Source: Coriobacteriaceae bacterium
Lineage (GTDB): Bacteria; Actinomycetota; Coriobacteriia; Anaerosomatales; D1FN1-002
Assembly: GCA_013824215.1 (NCBI GenBank)
Contig: PNNM01000046.1
Coordinates: 1-8,074 of the forward strand
Direction: 5' to 3'
DNA length: 8,074 nt
The notes beneath the pieces are model-generated. The model searched no databases and was not told where the DNA came from. It saw only the letters and a program-made list of their open reading frames with translations. Shown here piece after piece: positions 7,780-8,074 of this stretch. The position numbers were made by a program, and so were the translations under genes. Position 1 is the first letter of the stretch, and the number at the start of each line of letters is the position of its first letter.

Positions 7780-8074
7780 CGGCCAGTATCTCGGCGCCGG
7801 ACGAGGTGCCGATGCGGTCCGCGCCGGCCTCGAACATAACGAGCGCCGTGGCCAGGTCGCGGATGCCGCCGGAAGCCTTGATGCGGCACTTCTCGCCGAT
7901 GGCCTCTCGGATGGTGAGCACGTCGTCGGAACTGGCCCCGCGCGGCCCGAAGCCGGTGGAGGTCTTGACGAACGCCGCTCCCGCGTCGCAGGCGATGCGC
8001 GCCGCCCGCGCGATGGCCGCCGTGTCCAGCCGCCCGGTCTCGATGATCACCTTGACCAGCCCCGAACCCTCCGA
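7757..8074 (-). CDS. deoC: Deoxyribose-phosphate aldolase, C-terminal half (5' end beyond the window)
   Basis: Class I aldolase that splits 2-deoxy-D-ribose 5-phosphate into acetaldehyde and glyceraldehyde 3-phosphate in deoxynucleoside catabolism. Only the last 105 residues are present, about half of the roughly 220-residue TIM-barrel enzyme. The frame is open to the right edge, and the visible part starts SEGSGLVKVIIETGRL. The Schiff-base lysine is in FVKTSTGFGPRGAS (fragment residue 37), and the second active-site lysine is in RIKASGGIRD (fragment residue 66). The phosphate-binding end reads AGADRIGTSSGAEIL. The internal GTG at 8050 lies inside the conserved VKVIIET strand and is not a start. 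It is followed by recO on the same strand. Confidence 0.95.
   Translation of the reverse strand, partial: SEGSGLVKVIIETGRLDTAAIARAARIACDAGAAFVKTSTGFGPRGASSDDVLTIREAIGEKCRIKASGGIRDLATALVMFEAGADRIGTSSGAEILAAAAQGRG

Overview
This is a GC-rich bacterial chromosomal window, almost fully coding, with eight protein genes in three blocks. I see no RNA genes, mobile elements or CRISPR. The gene set suggests a deep-branching actinobacterium of the Coriobacteriia type, or another high-GC Gram-positive. The reasons are the two-subunit glycyl-tRNA synthetase (glyQ plus glyS, not the single-chain form of typical Actinomycetes) and a recO / glyQ / glyS / ppsR neighbourhood like that of Bacillus and its relatives. 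The lineage is an inference from gene content; no marker here settles it.

Layout. (1) Minus strand, 3804 down to 1: glyQ and glyS (overlapping by 4 nt), then ppsR, the pyruvate,phosphate dikinase regulator, which runs off the left edge. (2) Plus strand, 3939 to 6993: a three-gene operon joined by 4-nt GTGA overlaps. It encodes a standalone HD-domain protein, a CHAD-domain protein and a full-length Ppx/GppA-type exopolyphosphatase that carries its own C-terminal HD domain. (3) Minus strand, 8074 down to 7000: the C-terminal half of deoC, then recO. Blocks 1 and 2 diverge from a 134-bp intergenic region at 3805-3938, the only sizeable non-coding stretch. Blocks 2 and 3 converge with 6 bp between stop codons.

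The most interesting part is the plus-strand operon. CHAD domains are known polyphosphate-binding modules and Ppx/GppA enzymes degrade polyphosphate or pppGpp, so this looks like an inorganic polyphosphate / stringent-response module. The small first gene is clearly homologous to the C-terminal HD domain of the Ppx encoded two genes downstream: about 49 of 93 residues are identical by hand count, with no gap between the HD motif and the last metal-type aspartate. The operon therefore holds a full-length enzyme plus a separate copy of its third domain, with a polyphosphate binder between them. The operon also sits in reverse orientation between recO and glyQ, which are neighbours on one strand in Bacillus, so it looks inserted into an otherwise conserved neighbourhood.

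The other genes are housekeeping: glycine charging of tRNA (GlyQS), control of the pyruvate/PEP/ATP/pyrophosphate interconversion (PpsR), deoxyribose phosphate catabolism (DeoC) and recombinational repair (RecO).
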